A program made the translations under genes and the position numbers. 64,000 nucleotides of DNA, taken from the IMG/VR virus record IMGVR_UViG_3300042261_001117, positions 1 through 64,000 of that record; one strand, written 5' to 3'. This document shows, one piece after another, positions 43,588 to 51,905 of the stretch. Below the pieces are notes generated by a model that made no database searches, was not told where the DNA came from, and worked only from the letters and a program-made list of their open reading frames with translations. Each line of letters starts with the position of its first letter. The first letter of the stretch is position 1. Source of the stretch: a virus.

Positions 43588-44010
43588 ATGGACCAGAACG
43601 ATCGTTTATGGACGCTGGACGAGTTCGGCTGCTCGTGGATGACGCGCGAGGACGGGTCGCTCGCGCAGGTGGTGCTGCTGGACCGCCGCAACGAGGTGCT
43701 CGCGCGCTTCTACGCGCAGTCGCACGGCGGCAAGATCCGCTTCCCCGGCTTCGTGATCAACGAGGAGCAGGAGGAGGCCTACGTCGACGAGTACAAGACC
43801 GAGTCGGCGGCGAAGAAGGAACTGCTCGGCGTGGCGCTGCTCTGCCGCATCGCGCGGCTCGAGGAGACCGTGCGCGTGGCCACCGCCAAGCTCCGCCACA
43901 CCGACCTGATCGGCGACGCCGCCATTGCCAAAGACCTGCTCGACAGCGCGCTCGCGCCGAAGTCGCAGGCCTTCGACGACGGGCTCGACGAGCCCCCCAC
44001 GGAAGTCTGA
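43588..44010 (+). CDS. Hypothetical protein
   Basis: The 140-residue protein has a beta N-terminus and a charged helical C-terminus (YVDEYKTESAAKKELLGVAL and RIARLEETVRVATAKLRH), likely coiled. It is the last gene before a terminator. Not recognised. Confidence 0.45.
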   Translation: MDQNDRLWTLDEFGCSWMTREDGSLAQVVLLDRRNEVLARFYAQSHGGKIRFPGFVINEEQEEAYVDEYKTESAAKKELLGVALLCRIARLEETVRVATAKLRHTDLIGDAAIAKDLLDSALAPKSQAFDDGLDEPPTEV

Positions 44011-44013
44011 GGA

Positions 44014-44043
44014 TTGCGCTGGGCGCAGACGACGTGGTAATCT
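44014..44043 (+). promoter_or_regulatory. Possible promoter ahead of a terminator (TTGCGC-18-TAATCT)
   Basis: TTGCGC at 44014-44019 and TAATCT at 44038-44043. Its transcript would meet the terminator at 44062-44106 within about 60 nt, which would give a short RNA or an attenuated leader for the methyltransferase genes. Confidence 0.35.
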
Positions 44044-44061
44044 CCGACCGCTCCTTCCCCG

Positions 44062-44106
44062 CCCCTGCAGGACGTGACGCCCCACGACACCGCAGGGGTT
44101 CTTTTT
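44062..44106 (+). terminator. Intrinsic terminator before the ParB-methyltransferase genes
   Basis: CCCCTGC (44062-44068) and GCAGGGG (44092-44098) form a stem with an inner CGTG/CACG pairing, followed directly by TTCTTTTT (44099-44106). It is the clearest intrinsic terminator in the window. The ribosome-binding site of the next gene follows at once. Confidence 0.75.
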
Positions 44107-44119
44107 GAGGAGGCATCCC

Positions 44120-45568
44120 ATGGCACGAAAGCGATCGGCAGCGGACCAGACGCCGCTGACCATCGACGACCTCGCATCCGACCCCCGCAACCCTCGCACC
44201 ATCTCGGAGACCGCGCTGGCTGGGCTTGACGTGTCGGTGACGACGTGGGGCGACCTGTCGGGCATCACGTTCAACCGCAGCAACGGGCAGTTGATCGGCG
44301 GGCACCAGCGGGTTCGTCTGCTGCGCGCAGCCGGAGCGCAGGTGCAGTACGACGAGCGGGGCCCGTTCCTGGTCGACCCGCGCACCGACGAGCGCTTCCC
44401 GATCCGCGTGGTGGACTTCGACGAGGAGAACCACCTCGCGGCCAACCTCGCAGCGAACGCGCCAAACCTGCAGGGTGAGTTCTCGGTCGACGCGTTGCCG
44501 ATCTTGGAGTCTCTGTCCGAAGACCTGCCGGACCTCTACGGGTCGCTCGGGTTTGACGCGCTGGCGGAGACGCTCGGCGCGCAGTTCAAAGAGCCCGACG
44601 CCGGTGGCCCGCGCACGACCACGCCCGGTGAGCACGACGACGACGTCCCGCCAGCGCCCAAGAATGTCGTCAGCCGGACGGGAGACATCTGGTGCATCGG
44701 GAAGCACAAGCTGATCGTCGCGGACGCGGGAGATCGCGCGGCCATCGCGAAGCTGATGGGGGGGGGCGTCGCGGATCTGTGCTTCACCAGCCCGCCGTAT
44801 GGCCAGCAGCGCGAGTACAAGAGCGGTGGCATCAACGACTGGGACAAGCTCATGCAGTCGGTGTGCGCGGCTCTTCCGATGGCGCAGGACGGGCAGGTGC
44901 TGGTGAACCTGGGGCTGATCCACCGCGACAACGAGTACATCCCGTACTGGGAGCGGTGGATCGAGTGGATGCGGTCGGAGGGGTGGCGGCGATTCGCGTG
45001 GTACGTGTGGGACCAGGGAGCGGGCATGCCCGGCGACTGGGGCGGTCGGCTGGCTCCGGCGTTCGAGTTCGTGTTCCACTTCAACAAGGCGTCGAAGCAT
45101 CCGAACAAAATTGTGGAGTGCAAGAACGCGGGAAAGGTGTCGCATGGCGTGGGCGGCGACGGTCTTCGCGGCAAGGACGGCGAGTTCGGGACGTGGCAGC
45201 ATGGCGGATCGCCGACGCAGTCGCATCGCATTCCAGACTCTACGATCCGCATCGAGCGACACCACGGAGCGATCGGCGACGACATCAGCCACCCCGCGGT
45301 GTTCCCGGTGGCGCTTCCGATGCACGTGATCGAGGCATACTCGCAGCACGGAGACGTGCTGTACGAGCCGTTCTGTGGCTCCGGGACCACGATCATCGCG
45401 GCGGAGCGCACGGGTCGCGTCTGCCGCGCTGTCGAGCTAGCGCCGGAGTACGCGGACGTGACGCTGGCGCGGTTGTCGCAGGTGTTCGAGAACATCCAGA
45501 TCACGCTCGAGTCGACAGGCGAGGCGTACGAGGTGGTCGCGGCTCAACGGGACGGAGGTGACGCGTGA
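44120..45568 (+). CDS. ParB-like/DNA methyltransferase fusion 1 (SPPY type)
   Basis: The ATG at 44120 follows GAGGAGG; length is 482. Residues 1-155 are a ParB/Srx-like domain (LASDPRNPRTI, QLIGGHQRVRLLRAAG, IRVVDFDEENHLAANL). A linker and an amino-methyltransferase domain follow, with motif IV LCFTSPPYGQQREY (about 220-233) before motif I EPFCGSGTTIIAAE (about 415-428), the beta-class order. SPPY is typical of N4-cytosine enzymes but not restricted to them. The ParB part often guides or regulates the methylase. The next gene has the same plan. Confidence 0.85.
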   Translation: MARKRSAADQTPLTIDDLASDPRNPRTISETALAGLDVSVTTWGDLSGITFNRSNGQLIGGHQRVRLLRAAGAQVQYDERGPFLVDPRTDERFPIRVVDFDEENHLAANLAANAPNLQGEFSVDALPILESLSEDLPDLYGSLGFDALAETLGAQFKEPDAGGPRTTTPGEHDDDVPPAPKNVVSRTGDIWCIGKHKLIVADAGDRAAIAKLMGGGVADLCFTSPPYGQQREYKSGGINDWDKLMQSVCAALPMAQDGQVLVNLGLIHRDNEYIPYWERWIEWMRSEGWRRFAWYVWDQGAGMPGDWGGRLAPAFEFVFHFNKASKHPNKIVECKNAGKVSHGVGGDGLRGKDGEFGTWQHGGSPTQSHRIPDSTIRIERHHGAIGDDISHPAVFPVALPMHVIEAYSQHGDVLYEPFCGSGTTIIAAERTGRVCRAVELAPEYADVTLARLSQVFENIQITLESTGEAYEVVAAQRDGGDA

Positions 45569-46890
45569 GCGAGCAGAAGTTGCTGAGCATCGACGAACTG
45601 GCAAGCGCTCCATGGAACCCACGGACCATCAGTGATGCGGCACTGAGTGGGCTCGGCGGTTCGATCAAGGCGTTCGGCGACCTCGCTGGGATCGTCTGGA
45701 ACGCTTCCAACGGGCAGTTGGTCTGTGGCCACCAGCGCATCAAGGTGCTGCGCGCCAAGGGTGCGACCATCGAGCACGACGAACGCGGGCCGTTCATCGT
45801 GGACCCGGAGACCGGCGAGCGCTTCGGAATCCGCGTGGTCGAGTGGTCGGAGGATCGCCACGTGGCAGCATGCATCGCGGCCAACAACACCGCGATCACC
45901 GGCGAGTTCACCGCGGACACACTCCCCATGCTCCAGTCGATCGCGGACGACGATCCCGCGCTGTTCGCTGGTGCGGGCTTCGCACCGCTGCTCGAAGCGC
46001 TCGGGATGCAGTTCTCGGACACGCGGAAGGCCGGGCAGAGCGATCCGGACCAGGACGTCGCGCCACCTGCGCCCGAGGAGACCATCACCAAGACGGGCGA
46101 CATCTGGCTGTGTGGGCCCCACCGCGTGGCGTGCGGCGACTCGCTGAAGGACGAAGACCTTGTGCGCCGCCTGTTCAACGGAGGGCTGGCGGACATGACC
46201 TTCACCGATCCGCCATACAATGTGAACTACGGCGAGACGATGAAAGACAAGCTTCGCGGGCCGAAGCACAAGAAGATCGCCAACGACAACCTCGGCGCGG
46301 ACTTCCCGGCGTTCCTGCTGGACGCGTGCAAGGTGATCATCGCGTGGACGAAGGGCGCGTGCTACGTCTGCATGTCGTCGTCGGAGTTGCACTCGCTGCA
46401 GAAGGCGTGGCTGGACGCCGGAGGGCACTGGTCGACGTTCATCATCTGGAAGAAGCACACGTTCACGATCGGCCACGCTGACTACCAACGGCAGTTCGAG
46501 CCGATCCTCTACGGATGGGGCGAGGGCACGAAGCACTTCTGGTGCGGGGCCCGGGACCAGGGCGACGTGTGGGAGATCGACAAGCCGAGCCGCAGCCCGC
46601 TGCACGCGACGACGAAACCGGTGGCGCTGGCGGAACGCGCGATCGTGAACTCCTCGAAGAGCCGCGACACGGTGTTCGAGCCATTCTGCGGGTCGGGCAG
46701 CACGCTGATCGCGTGCGAACGTACCGGGCGCATGGCGCGCACGTGCGAACTCGATCCCAGCTACGTGGACGCGCAGGTGGCGCGGTGGATGGCGTACTGC
46801 GGCGGGCAGGCGGTGCGCGAGTCGGACGGCTACAAGTTCCCGCTGGACGCTCCGGTGTTCAAAAAGGTCGCGGAGCAGAAGGATAAGTAA
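45565..46890 (+). CDS. ParB-like/DNA methyltransferase fusion 2 (DPPY type)
   Basis: It starts at GTG inside the stop of fusion 1; length is 441. The ParB-like part (1-150: ELASAPWNPRTI, QLVCGHQRIKVLRAKG, RHVAACIAANNT) is clearly homologous to that of fusion 1. The methylase has MTFTDPPYNVNYG (about 211-223) and EPFCGSGSTLIACERTGRMA (about 371-390). DPPY points to N6-adenine. A gene duplication followed by change of specificity explains the tandem pair. Confidence 0.87.
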   Translation: MSEQKLLSIDELASAPWNPRTISDAALSGLGGSIKAFGDLAGIVWNASNGQLVCGHQRIKVLRAKGATIEHDERGPFIVDPETGERFGIRVVEWSEDRHVAACIAANNTAITGEFTADTLPMLQSIADDDPALFAGAGFAPLLEALGMQFSDTRKAGQSDPDQDVAPPAPEETITKTGDIWLCGPHRVACGDSLKDEDLVRRLFNGGLADMTFTDPPYNVNYGETMKDKLRGPKHKKIANDNLGADFPAFLLDACKVIIAWTKGACYVCMSSSELHSLQKAWLDAGGHWSTFIIWKKHTFTIGHADYQRQFEPILYGWGEGTKHFWCGARDQGDVWEIDKPSRSPLHATTKPVALAERAIVNSSKSRDTVFEPFCGSGSTLIACERTGRMARTCELDPSYVDAQVARWMAYCGGQAVRESDGYKFPLDAPVFKKVAEQKDK

Positions 46891-46918
46891 GCTCTCGCGC
46901 ATCGGGTCACAATTCTTT

Positions 46919-46947
46919 TTGACAACGCGCGTGGCGCGGGCTACGCT
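46919..46947 (+). promoter_or_regulatory. Promoter TTGACA-17-TACGCT
   Basis: A consensus -35 at 46919-46924 preceded by ATTCTTTT, and TACGCT at 46942-46947, spacer 17 bp. It starts the accessory gene region. Confidence 0.65.
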
Positions 46948-46982
46948 CTCCATCGACAGCAGACCACCAGGGCGAGGTGGCG

Positions 46983-47480
46983 ATGGACCAGGACTTCCGC
47001 GGCAGCACCTACGATCCGAACCAGGACCGCGACCGCCTCATGAACTACACGCAGCGGGTGTTCTCGCTGCTGCTCGATGGTGCGTGGCACACGCCCGCGC
47101 AGTTGCGCGAGGTCGGCGGCGGTGAGTGGTCGCGGCGCGTGCGGAACCTCCGCGAGCCGCGCTTCGGGGGCTTCTCTGTCGACACCTCGCGCGACCCGGA
47201 CAAGCCGGGCAAGTGGCTTTACCGGCTGCTGGACGTGGACCAGATCTCGCAGGCTCAGATCGACGCGGTGATGCGCGGCGACGTGGACGACCGCAATCCG
47301 CTCGCGCCCAGCACGCAGAAGGACCGCGAGACGCGGCTGCGGAAGTGCATCAACCGCCGCGTGGGCCGCATGCCGGAGGACTGGCTGCGGATGCTCGAGC
47401 AGTGGATGACGCACGGGCTTCCGGTGGAGATGGCAAAGCGGCAGGCTGCGAGCGCGCAGCAGGCCGCGCTGAGGTTGTAG
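46983..47480 (+). CDS. Winged-helix DNA-binding-like protein
   Basis: ATG 46983 is preferred over GTG 46977. The 165-residue protein has a wHTH at about 20-75 (YTQRVFSLLLDGAWHTPAQL, GEWSRRVRNLREPRFGGFSV, then a wing with KWLYRLL), a pattern shared by small phage regulators. The rest is helical and basic. It is the first gene after a strong promoter and may control the accessory region. Confidence 0.55.
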   Translation: MDQDFRGSTYDPNQDRDRLMNYTQRVFSLLLDGAWHTPAQLREVGGGEWSRRVRNLREPRFGGFSVDTSRDPDKPGKWLYRLLDVDQISQAQIDAVMRGDVDDRNPLAPSTQKDRETRLRKCINRRVGRMPEDWLRMLEQWMTHGLPVEMAKRQAASAQQAALRL

Positions 47481-47489
47481 GGGGTGACG

Positions 47490-47720
47490 ATGGACCGCGC
47501 ACCGGAGCCGTTGCTGGACGAGTACAAGGGCTTCAAGCTCAAGCACAACTGGCAGAACCCATCGCCCATGGGCTGGACGACGAAGGCCTACTACGACGGC
47601 GTCCTGATCACGCTGGACCGCGACGCGAACGATCCGCTGAAGTCGCAGGCGGGCGTGCTCATGGTGCTCGACACACTGTGCTACTGGGCGGACAACGAGC
47701 GGAAGCACAGGGAGAAGTAG
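47490..47720 (+). CDS. Hypothetical small protein
   Basis: The 76-residue product after a TAGGGGGTG site has strands around GFKLKHNWQNP and VLITLDRD and a helix ending in ADNERKHREK. It is unrecognised and followed at once by the next ATG. Confidence 0.4.
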   Translation: MDRAPEPLLDEYKGFKLKHNWQNPSPMGWTTKAYYDGVLITLDRDANDPLKSQAGVLMVLDTLCYWADNERKHREK

Positions 47721-48023
47721 ATGCGCCTCCAGATCGAGATCCCCGACGAAGAACTGGCGCGGTCGATCGCGGCGAACCTACTGTCGCGGCGCGATGGCAG
47801 AGCGCTGCTAGACGACGTGCTTCGCCGCATCGGGCCAGCACTCGACGCCGCAGTGCTGAACGCCGCTCTCCCTCTGGTCGAACGCGCGACGCGCACGTCG
47901 GTTTCGCAGATCGTTGAAGTGCGCGCTCGGCGGATGATGGGTAAGGACCAGCCGCTCAAGACGGCTGTCGACGAAGCGGTGCGGAAGCGCGTCGAGCAGC
48001 TTCGGATCGGAGGTGGGCTGTGA
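47721..48023 (+). CDS. Hypothetical helical protein
   Basis: The 100-residue protein starts directly after the previous stop. Beta N-terminus (MRLQIEIPDEEL), then helices with a basic C-terminus. Overlaps the next GTG. No identity. Confidence 0.4.
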   Translation: MRLQIEIPDEELARSIAANLLSRRDGRALLDDVLRRIGPALDAAVLNAALPLVERATRTSVSQIVEVRARRMMGKDQPLKTAVDEAVRKRVEQLRIGGGL

Positions 48024-48682
48024 CCGAGTTCGTGAGCCCGCAGCACCTGCGCGACCTGTGGGACTGGTACGTGCGCGAGTGCCCCGACGTGAAGATCGAC
48101 GGCAACCAGATGACCACGCCGGAGGGGTGGGTGCTGGTGCGACCGCCGGAGCCCGTCATCCCCGTCGTCGAGAGCGACGCCATGCCGTTCGACGCGCTGC
48201 TGGCGATCTGTAGCGGTGGCCAGCCGGTGGGAGCGATCAAGAACCTCAAGTCGCCCAAGTTCGATCCGGAGACGGAAGCGGCGCTCGCCGCCATGGCGCG
48301 CGATGCCGACGAGCACTGCGACCGCACGGAACGACAGCGCTCCGCGGTGATGAGAGCGCTGTGGATGGAGTTCGGCGCGAACACGTGCACGCTCAACTAC
48401 CTCGGCGGCCATGACTGCGGGCGGTCGATCATGGTGACGCCCGGTGGTGAACTCGCGTTCGACACGAGCGGGAAGTACGCGCTGCGCCCGAAGATGACCA
48501 CGACCAGCCGACAGGTCTTTGCCATCGCGAAAACCGCGCTCGAAGTGTTCCCGCGAGCGGAGATCGTCTGGTCGCTCGAGTGGTCGATGTCGGCGTACGA
48601 GCGCCGCGGGTTCGAAGAGATGCACGAAGTGCAGATGCGCGACCAGTTGTTCGACGCGATCGGAACGGAGGACCCGAAGTGA
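48020..48682 (+). CDS. Hypothetical protein
   Basis: The 220-residue protein starts at GTG within the previous stop (GTGA). A helical opening (LRDLWDWYVRECPD) is followed by an alpha/beta body with a DCGRSIMVTPGGELAF strand and RAEIVWSLEWSM near the end. No family is recognised. It is coupled to the transglycosylase gene. Confidence 0.4.
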   Translation: MTEFVSPQHLRDLWDWYVRECPDVKIDGNQMTTPEGWVLVRPPEPVIPVVESDAMPFDALLAICSGGQPVGAIKNLKSPKFDPETEAALAAMARDADEHCDRTERQRSAVMRALWMEFGANTCTLNYLGGHDCGRSIMVTPGGELAFDTSGKYALRPKMTTTSRQVFAIAKTALEVFPRAEIVWSLEWSMSAYERRGFEEMHEVQMRDQLFDAIGTEDPK

Positions 48683-49164
48683 TCTCATCCTTCCTCGCGC
48701 TCCCGTCCGTCGCTCTGGCGTTGCTGCTGGCGCCGGACGCACGGGTGTCCACGTACCGCGCACTCGAGGTCGCGCTGGCGTGCGAGGCGTCGTGCCGCGG
48801 GACGCTGGTGCGCCCGGATGAGTGTGTAGCGCTCGCGTACGTCGAGACGCGGTTCAGACCGGAGCGCGTGAGCGCGAAGGGGTGCATTGGTGTCGTCCAG
48901 GTTTCGGTCTGCAACTTGCTGGTCGCAGGTCGTCGCGTGAACGCACCGGCAGCGGGGCCATGGGACGTCCACTGCATCGCTGGCGGGATCGATGCGGGTG
49001 TCCTGGCGGCAGATGCACTGAAACGCGCGCACGGGGCATTGTGGCCCCGATTTTACGGCTGTGGCACGAAGGCGGCGCGCAGGGGCGACAGAGCGTGTGT
49101 GCAGCACGAGATGCGCGTCTACCGCGCCATGAAGCGACTTGCTAGTACGGCGCCGGTGTCGTAA
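48679..49164 (+). CDS. Lytic transglycosylase (SLT-like) with signal peptide
   Basis: It starts at GTG in the previous stop; length is 161. A hydrophobic signal-like N-terminus ([17 protein letters not shown]) precedes an SLT domain with [20 protein letters not shown], where the Glu after VALAYV is the catalytic acid and the GxIGVVQV turn is the GLMQ-type motif. Extra cysteines may form disulfides, fitting export. It should cleave peptidoglycan glycan strands at lysis or entry. The next 1.0 kb holds a mobile gene. Confidence 0.7.
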   Translation: MISSFLALPSVALALLLAPDARVSTYRALEVALACEASCRGTLVRPDECVALAYVETRFRPERVSAKGCIGVVQVSVCNLLVAGRRVNAPAAGPWDVHCIAGGIDAGVLAADALKRAHGALWPRFYGCGTKAARRGDRACVQHEMRVYRAMKRLASTAPVS

Positions 49165-49173
49165 AATGATCCC

Positions 49174-49279
49174 GCTTGTGACCGCTTGCTTCGGCAAGCA
49201 CGACAACTTGGTTCCTCACGGTGGCGGTGGGCATCTTCCCTTCGGGGCAAGCGGCACAAGCAACCACCGCCCCGTGGGG
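49174..49279 (+). ncRNA. Structured, pseudoknotted leader of the HNH gene
   Basis: Four pairings are seen: GCTTGTG 49174-49180 with CACAAGC 49255-49261; a UUCG-capped hairpin, GCTTGC/GCAAGC, at 49184-49199; a second UUCG hairpin, CTTCCC/GGG-C-AAG, at 49235-49251; and GGCGGTGG 49223-49230 with CCACCGCC 49264-49271. The last crosses the first, so a pseudoknot results. CCCC-GT-GGGG (49270-49279) closes the region. It lies between the transglycosylase stop and the HNH start and is GC-rich, unlike the gene it precedes. Family unknown. Confidence 0.5.
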
Positions 49280-49300
49280 AGCCTCGCTTACGGTGCTGAA

Positions 49301-49966
49301 ATGCCACGAAAAGCGCTATATGGTGACGATCGCCTGGGCGCTATCATAAACATGATTGCAGTAAAGTCGATTGTTAAAGACGGATGTCTGATATACACTG
49401 GTTGTAAGGATGGTAGGTACCCATACGCGGAGGTGGATGGTCGCCATATTGCATTAAGCAGACTGATATACGCGATTGTTTTTGGCAACATACCGGATGG
49501 TATGTACGTATGCCATAGATGCGACAACAAGCGCTGTGTAAACCCGGATCACCTGTTCATTGGCACACCGGCAGACAACACGCACGACATGATGAACAAA
49601 GGGCGTCAAAGATTCGATTTGTCGCGTCCCGGGCGGGCGGCGGAGGTCGGGAATATAGGGTGGAGCGGAAAAACGACAAGGGGACAACGCATCGTTGAGT
49701 TATTACGCGACGGAGTTGAGCGAACAACGCGTAATGTTGCAGAGCATCTTGGGTGCGATGTGTCTGCGGCAAAGCAAAGTTTGAAACTAGAACAAGAACA
49801 TGGGAGAATCAATGTAAGGAAAGTCGCGCTTGTTACAATAAAAACCGGCGCAGTGCCAATATCACGCACAAAAAAACGCTATCGCGAGTCCAGTAGGCGC
49901 TTGGTTAGTATGTGGTCAATACACTGCAATACGCTTGCCATCCTACGACACCGGAAGGAGACCTGA
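49301..49966 (+). CDS. HNH homing-type endonuclease, low-GC insertion
   Basis: The 221-residue protein has an HNH_3-type core, [20 protein letters not shown] (about 71-90), then [11 protein letters not shown], with two CxxC-like pairs and the HNH His residues. A helix-turn-helix follows at about 125-165 ([20 protein letters not shown]). Codons are AT-richer than in all neighbours, a sign of recent transfer. The frame is open upstream to 49139, but that part is the structured leader. No ribosome-binding site is clear. It inserts between intact genes, so it is a free-standing homing gene. Confidence 0.82.
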   Translation: MPRKALYGDDRLGAIINMIAVKSIVKDGCLIYTGCKDGRYPYAEVDGRHIALSRLIYAIVFGNIPDGMYVCHRCDNKRCVNPDHLFIGTPADNTHDMMNKGRQRFDLSRPGRAAEVGNIGWSGKTTRGQRIVELLRDGVERTTRNVAEHLGCDVSAAKQSLKLEQEHGRINVRKVALVTIKTGAVPISRTKKRYRESSRRLVSMWSIHCNTLAILRHRKET

Positions 49967-49967
49967 C

Positions 49968-50306
49968 GTGGAGTGCACGCGCTGCGGGAACTGTTGCAAG
50001 ACCTACCCGTGCCATCTCTGGCTTTATCAGTGGACGATGGACGGGGGTTCACCGCCGAAAGCTCCGCACGCGTGTCCGGATCTCCGCCCGATGGACGACG
50101 GCACGTGGATCTGCGGCGTGCTGGAGAACGCGCGGTTCCACGTCCAGATTGGCATGCGACCCGGCGGCTGGGACGGGCTGGTCGCTCGGCTGCTGCTGGT
50201 CGGAGACGGCTGCACCGCGACGGATCGCGTGCGGCGCGGGGAGCTTCTGCGCGAGGTTCCCGCTGACACGTTGCGGGCGATGACGATCGAAAGGGACGAG
50301 CCATGA
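49968..50306 (+). CDS. YkgJ-like Cys-cluster protein
   Basis: The GTG at 49968 has a GGAAGGAGACC site. The 112-residue protein opens with MECTRCGNCCKTYPC and has further ACPDL and ICGVL cysteines, the pattern of YkgJ/CxxCxxCC proteins, thought to bind zinc or an iron-sulfur cluster. Function unknown. It is coupled to the next gene. Confidence 0.6.
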   Translation: MECTRCGNCCKTYPCHLWLYQWTMDGGSPPKAPHACPDLRPMDDGTWICGVLENARFHVQIGMRPGGWDGLVARLLLVGDGCTATDRVRRGELLREVPADTLRAMTIERDEP

Positions 50307-50665
50307 CCGACGACGAACTGTTTGCGATGGACCCCGTCGACCGCGCGTGGGCGGTGCTGGACATCACGTACCGCGGGCGCCACCACCTCCCGAGCGGCGG
50401 GCGCAACGTGACCGTCCACCGGAACGGCAACTGGACGTACCTCGAGGCCAACGTCATCGCGCAGTTGGCCACGTTCGACTACGACGAGTTGTCGCGGCTG
50501 GTGTTCGCGGCGCACGACTACTGCGTGCGCGTGGAGATCGCGCAGTCGGGACGCGGGATGGTCAAGCTGCTGCTGCACCCGAGGAACACGCGCGAGGGAT
50601 CGACGATGGTGCGGCACCCCGGGCTGACCGACGCGTACACGGCGTACAAGGAGCGAGGAAACTGA
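50303..50665 (+). CDS. Hypothetical protein
   Basis: The 120-residue protein overlaps the previous stop. It has a helix-strand pattern with LEANVIAQLATFDYDELSRL and VRVEIAQSGRGMVKLLL. It resembles small phage proteins of unknown role. No identity. Confidence 0.4.
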   Translation: MTDDELFAMDPVDRAWAVLDITYRGRHHLPSGGRNVTVHRNGNWTYLEANVIAQLATFDYDELSRLVFAAHDYCVRVEIAQSGRGMVKLLLHPRNTREGSTMVRHPGLTDAYTAYKERGN

Positions 50666-50667
50666 CC

Positions 50668-51381
50668 ATGGGCGATCGAACGTGGGACCAGGAGTTCGAC
50701 GAGTGGGACGGCGTACTGGAAGAGCATGCTCGCGTGCGAACCGGATCGCCGCTGGTCGTTGAGAAGCTGCGCGACTTCCTGCGCCGCGCGAAGGCCAACC
50801 TCGCGGAGTGCGTGAAGCTCGCAGACCGGCTGCAGGACCGCGCGGAGAAAGCGGAGAGCGCACTGGACATCGCACCGGCGTCGTTCGCGGTGCAGAAGCG
50901 GATCGTGCGCTGCCCGCACTGCTACACGCCGATGGAAGTGTGGGCGAAGGAGCCGGACGAGCCGTTCTCGACGACTTGCCCGCGCTGCACGTATTCGTTC
51001 GACGTGGTGTTCCGCGAGCGCGCGGTGGCGGTCGACGCGGAAAGGGCGGAGAACGAACTGGCTCGTGGCAACATGCACGAGGCGACGTACCATCCCGGCG
51101 GTCTGCTGGAGTGGGCGGCGCAGCAGATCGGGTCGCTCGGCGCACGGCTGAAGCTCCGCGAGGAGGTCATCGAGCGCTTCGAACTGGAGCGCGCGGGCAT
51201 GCGCGCGGACATCAACCGGCTGTGCGATGCTCGCGAGCGGGTGGCGATGCTGATTCCGCTCGGAGAGGACTCGGGAACTGTCGAGGACAACCTCGAGCGC
51301 TACATTGCTCGGCTGAAGGCGCTGTTGGAAGAGCAGCGCGCGTGTCTGGAGAGCTACGCTGCTACGCGGGAGGAACCATGA
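50668..51381 (+). CDS. Coiled-coil protein with zinc ribbon
   Basis: The start at 50668 follows GAGGAAACTGACC; length is 237. Two coiled-coil stretches (30-68, 120-235) flank a zinc ribbon, RCPHCYTPMEVW with TTCPRCTYSFDV (about 81-113). Such proteins are common in phage accessory regions. Overlaps the next gene. Confidence 0.5.
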   Translation: MGDRTWDQEFDEWDGVLEEHARVRTGSPLVVEKLRDFLRRAKANLAECVKLADRLQDRAEKAESALDIAPASFAVQKRIVRCPHCYTPMEVWAKEPDEPFSTTCPRCTYSFDVVFRERAVAVDAERAENELARGNMHEATYHPGGLLEWAAQQIGSLGARLKLREEVIERFELERAGMRADINRLCDARERVAMLIPLGEDSGTVEDNLERYIARLKALLEEQRACLESYAATREEP

Positions 51382-51905
51382 CGCCCAGTGACAAGTGCCC
51401 GGTGTGCGGCGCGCGGTCGGTCGATGATATCGTGGCGCTGTACGAGTGCGGAAAAGGAGGACGCGCAGACCCGTGTCCGCACGCGGAGGGCATGCTGTTC
51501 GAAGCGCGCGCGGAGATCGCGCGGCTGGAATCCAAGCTCAACGAATCGTGCGGGATGATGGTGCTCCAGACGATGGAGACCGGAAAGCTTCGGCTGGCGC
51601 TGACCGGGCTGGCCGGTCTTGATCCGCTCGATCCAGCGGTCACCATCGAATCCTGCGTGAAGCGCATCGAACAGCGCGAGCGCAACACGAAACTGGTGGC
51701 GGTGGAAGAGGCATCGAAGCTGATCGACAAGCGCATCGCGGAGGAAGTCGAACCGCGCATCCGGCATGCAGCGGATGAACTTGGCGCACTTCGCGCAGAG
51801 GTCGACCGACTCAACGCCGAGGCCAACCGTCTCGTGCTGCTCGCGGTCAAGCACGGCGTGCCGGAGAAAGAGATCCAGTCGATCATCGTCGGATGGAACC
51901 CATGA
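51378..51905 (+). CDS. Coiled-coil protein with N-terminal zinc knuckle
   Basis: The 175-residue protein has KCPVCGARS and a CGKGGRADPCPHAE segment at the N-terminus and a charged helical body. The arrangement echoes that of the gene before it, so the two may be a related pair. Overlaps its neighbours by ATGA on both sides. Confidence 0.45.
   Translation: MTPSDKCPVCGARSVDDIVALYECGKGGRADPCPHAEGMLFEARAEIARLESKLNESCGMMVLQTMETGKLRLALTGLAGLDPLDPAVTIESCVKRIEQRERNTKLVAVEEASKLIDKRIAEEVEPRIRHAADELGALRAEVDRLNAEANRLVLLAVKHGVPEKEIQSIIVGWNP

Noticed and set aside
49139-49300. N-terminal extension of the HNH protein
   Set aside because: The in-frame stretch is GC-rich, forms RNA stems and reads as Gly/His/Pro filler; the AT-rich coding part begins at 49301.
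49174-49966. Group I or group II intron holding the HNH gene
   Set aside because: No recognisable P7/G-binding or domain V sequence was seen and both flanking genes appear complete.
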